DNA of 64,000 nucleotides, taken from contig OZ252093.1 in the NCBI GenBank assembly GCA_965248175.1, positions 62,001 through 126,000 on the forward strand. Direction: 5' to 3'. This document shows positions 62,945 to 64,000 of this stretch, piece after piece (position 1 is the first letter of the stretch; every line of letters begins with the position of its first letter). The DNA is from VXPQ01 sp965248175. GTDB lineage: Bacteria > Bacteroidota > Rhodothermia > Rhodothermales > VXPQ01. The notes beneath the pieces were generated by a model, which saw only the letters and a program-made list of their open reading frames with translations, made no database searches and was not told the DNA's origin. The position numbers and the translations under genes are program-made.

Positions 62945-64000
62945 ATGACCCGATTCCTTATGCAGTACGCCATTAAGATGCTTCAGAGGGGGTGGCTGCG
63001 CCGGAGAGATCTCCGGTCGCTGTTACTGTGTGTGGGCGCCAGCCTGGGCTGATCGTGGCGTCCATGCCCGTCAGCGCGCAGCCGATATCTTCCCTGTTCG
63101 CCGATCTCGGAGCCAACGCCGTGGCGTTTGCCCCCTCCCCCCTCTCCAAGACGGGAGAACCGGCATGGATCACCGTGAAAATCCCCGCGGAGGCGACAGG
63201 ATTCGTCGTGCAGGGAACAACCTCCGACCGCAACCTGACCGGGTGGGTGCGCTTCGAGGATGGCCCCTGGAACACGCTGCGCGTGGTATTTTCGGCTACC
63301 GGGGATACGTTCTTCGCCGGCTTTCATGGAAATGAAGTGTTTTCTGCAGGGCGGTTCGAGGTACGCTTCAAAACGCTGGCGTCCGTCGCTCTCGTAGCTG
63401 CAGGCATCTTCGACAACCGAACGGATGCGGACCGGGAGGATGAAGAAGGCGAAAAGCCCGGAGCGGAACGAGACGCACCCGGCAAGAAGCATCCCGGAGA
63501 AACCGGCGAGGCTCGTCAACAGAAAACAGGCATCATTGTCCCGCCACACATGCATGGCAGAGGAGCATGGAAGGCCGACTTTTTCCGGGGCAATCCCGAG
63601 GCGCTGGCCCACCCCGACTACCTGAAGATGGCCTTTCATCATGCCGCCGGTTTCTGGGCCTACACGCACAAAGAAGGACTTGCGCAACTGAAAGCCATCC
63701 AGGACCTGCACCAGAACATCCGGGGCTGGAGCGACATCGGATACCATTTTGTGCTGGACCAAAGCGGTCGGCTCTACCAGGGCCGGCCCTTTTTGCATGG
63801 CGAAACATCGCTCGCGTCCGTACCCGCCCTGGCGAAGGGCGCGCATGTGGGCGGCCACAACACCGGCAACATCGGGGTGTGCATGCTGGGGTGTTACCAT
63901 CCTCCCTATCTTGCCCGGTGTACGGACAGGCTGTCGCTGCCGACTTTCGATTCCCTGGCTGTCACCTTCGCATTCCTTTCCGAAAATTACAGCGTATCGC
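62945..64000 (+). CDS. N-acetylmuramoyl-L-alanine amidase (runs off the window; signal peptide frameshifted)
   Basis: From an ATG at 62945 the frame encodes a basic, hydrophobic leader (RRRDLRSLLLCVGASLG) and stops at a TGA near 63051; one base later in frame the leader continues IVASMPVSAQ, and from 63064 the frame is open to the window end (312 residues). Adding a C to GCCTGGGCTGATC would rejoin them. The mature part ends in an Amidase_2/PGRP domain: MAFHHAAGFWAYTHKEG (Zn-ligand His pair), WSDIGYHFVLDQSGRLYQGR, HVGGHNTGNIGVCMLGCY. It should cleave the MurNAc-L-Ala bond of peptidoglycan. Either a frameshift error or a recent mutation affects export. Confidence 0.8.

Overview
The window looks like a chromosomal piece of a Gram-negative bacterium of the Bacteroidota/Rhodothermota/Balneolota type. 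This is inferred from the gene families: several secreted proteins end in a type IX secretion (T9SS) sorting domain with the YPNPF(N) motif, there are two TonB-dependent receptors with an N-terminal carboxypeptidase-regulatory plug domain, two PorV-like outer-membrane proteins, FG-GAP/VCBS proteins and a PVC-type haem-binding dehydrogenase. No rRNA gene is present, and the only tRNA trace is a possible 3' fragment, so the exact phylum is not fixed.

Region 1 (1-17.4 kb) is a sugar or sugar-acid locus that has been heavily rearranged. It has a DUF5060 secreted protein (cut by the window edge), an MFS sugar-acid-type transporter, a GntR-FCD regulator fused to an IclR effector domain, three metabolic enzymes (two xylose-isomerase-like TIM barrels and a D-lyxose-isomerase-like cupin), a second cupin broken by an in-frame TAG, a large CotH-type secreted protein and a T9SS cargo protein. 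GntR-type inverted repeats lie in front of several of these genes. Between the transporter and the regulator sits a set of nested insertion sequences: IS3 inside IS1595 inside IS481, which abuts an IS66 remnant.

Region 2 (17.4-31.2 kb) is a co-directional run: TonB receptor, PorV-like protein, 1162-aa secreted protein with sorting domain, parvulin-type foldase, a large secreted glycosidase-like protein and a lipoprotein, followed by a divergent Nramp transporter.

Region 3 (31.2-44.6 kb) is a patchwork. A 1,008-bp segment occurs twice as a direct repeat (28583-29590 and 39066-40073), and the 9.5 kb between the copies splits what looks like one ancestral operon (glycosidase, lipoprotein, second lipoprotein, SDR, aldo-keto reductase). 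The insert holds Nramp, a LOTUS-domain remnant broken by an 882-bp IS, fragments of a helicase and a TRAP binding protein, an isomerase/LtnD-type dehydrogenase pair, a 1.3-kb gene-poor stretch with three long inverted repeats, a tRNA 3' fragment, and a VTC / DUF4956 / HlyD-like group. The second lipoprotein gene carries an IS3 copy that itself contains another IS3 copy.

Region 4 (44.7-64 kb) is intact, appears more GC-rich and has almost no mobile DNA. It holds an SGNH-fold protein without the usual catalytic Ser/His, a PVC-type cytochrome-like dehydrogenase, a 19-bp tandem repeat array, a GHL10 glycosidase, two FG-GAP secreted proteins, a second TonB receptor / large secreted protein / PorV module, and a peptidoglycan amidase. 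The two receptor-PorV-cargo modules are paralogous. They are the best candidate here for a little-described system: a dedicated outer-membrane uptake/export unit for one large T9SS cargo each.
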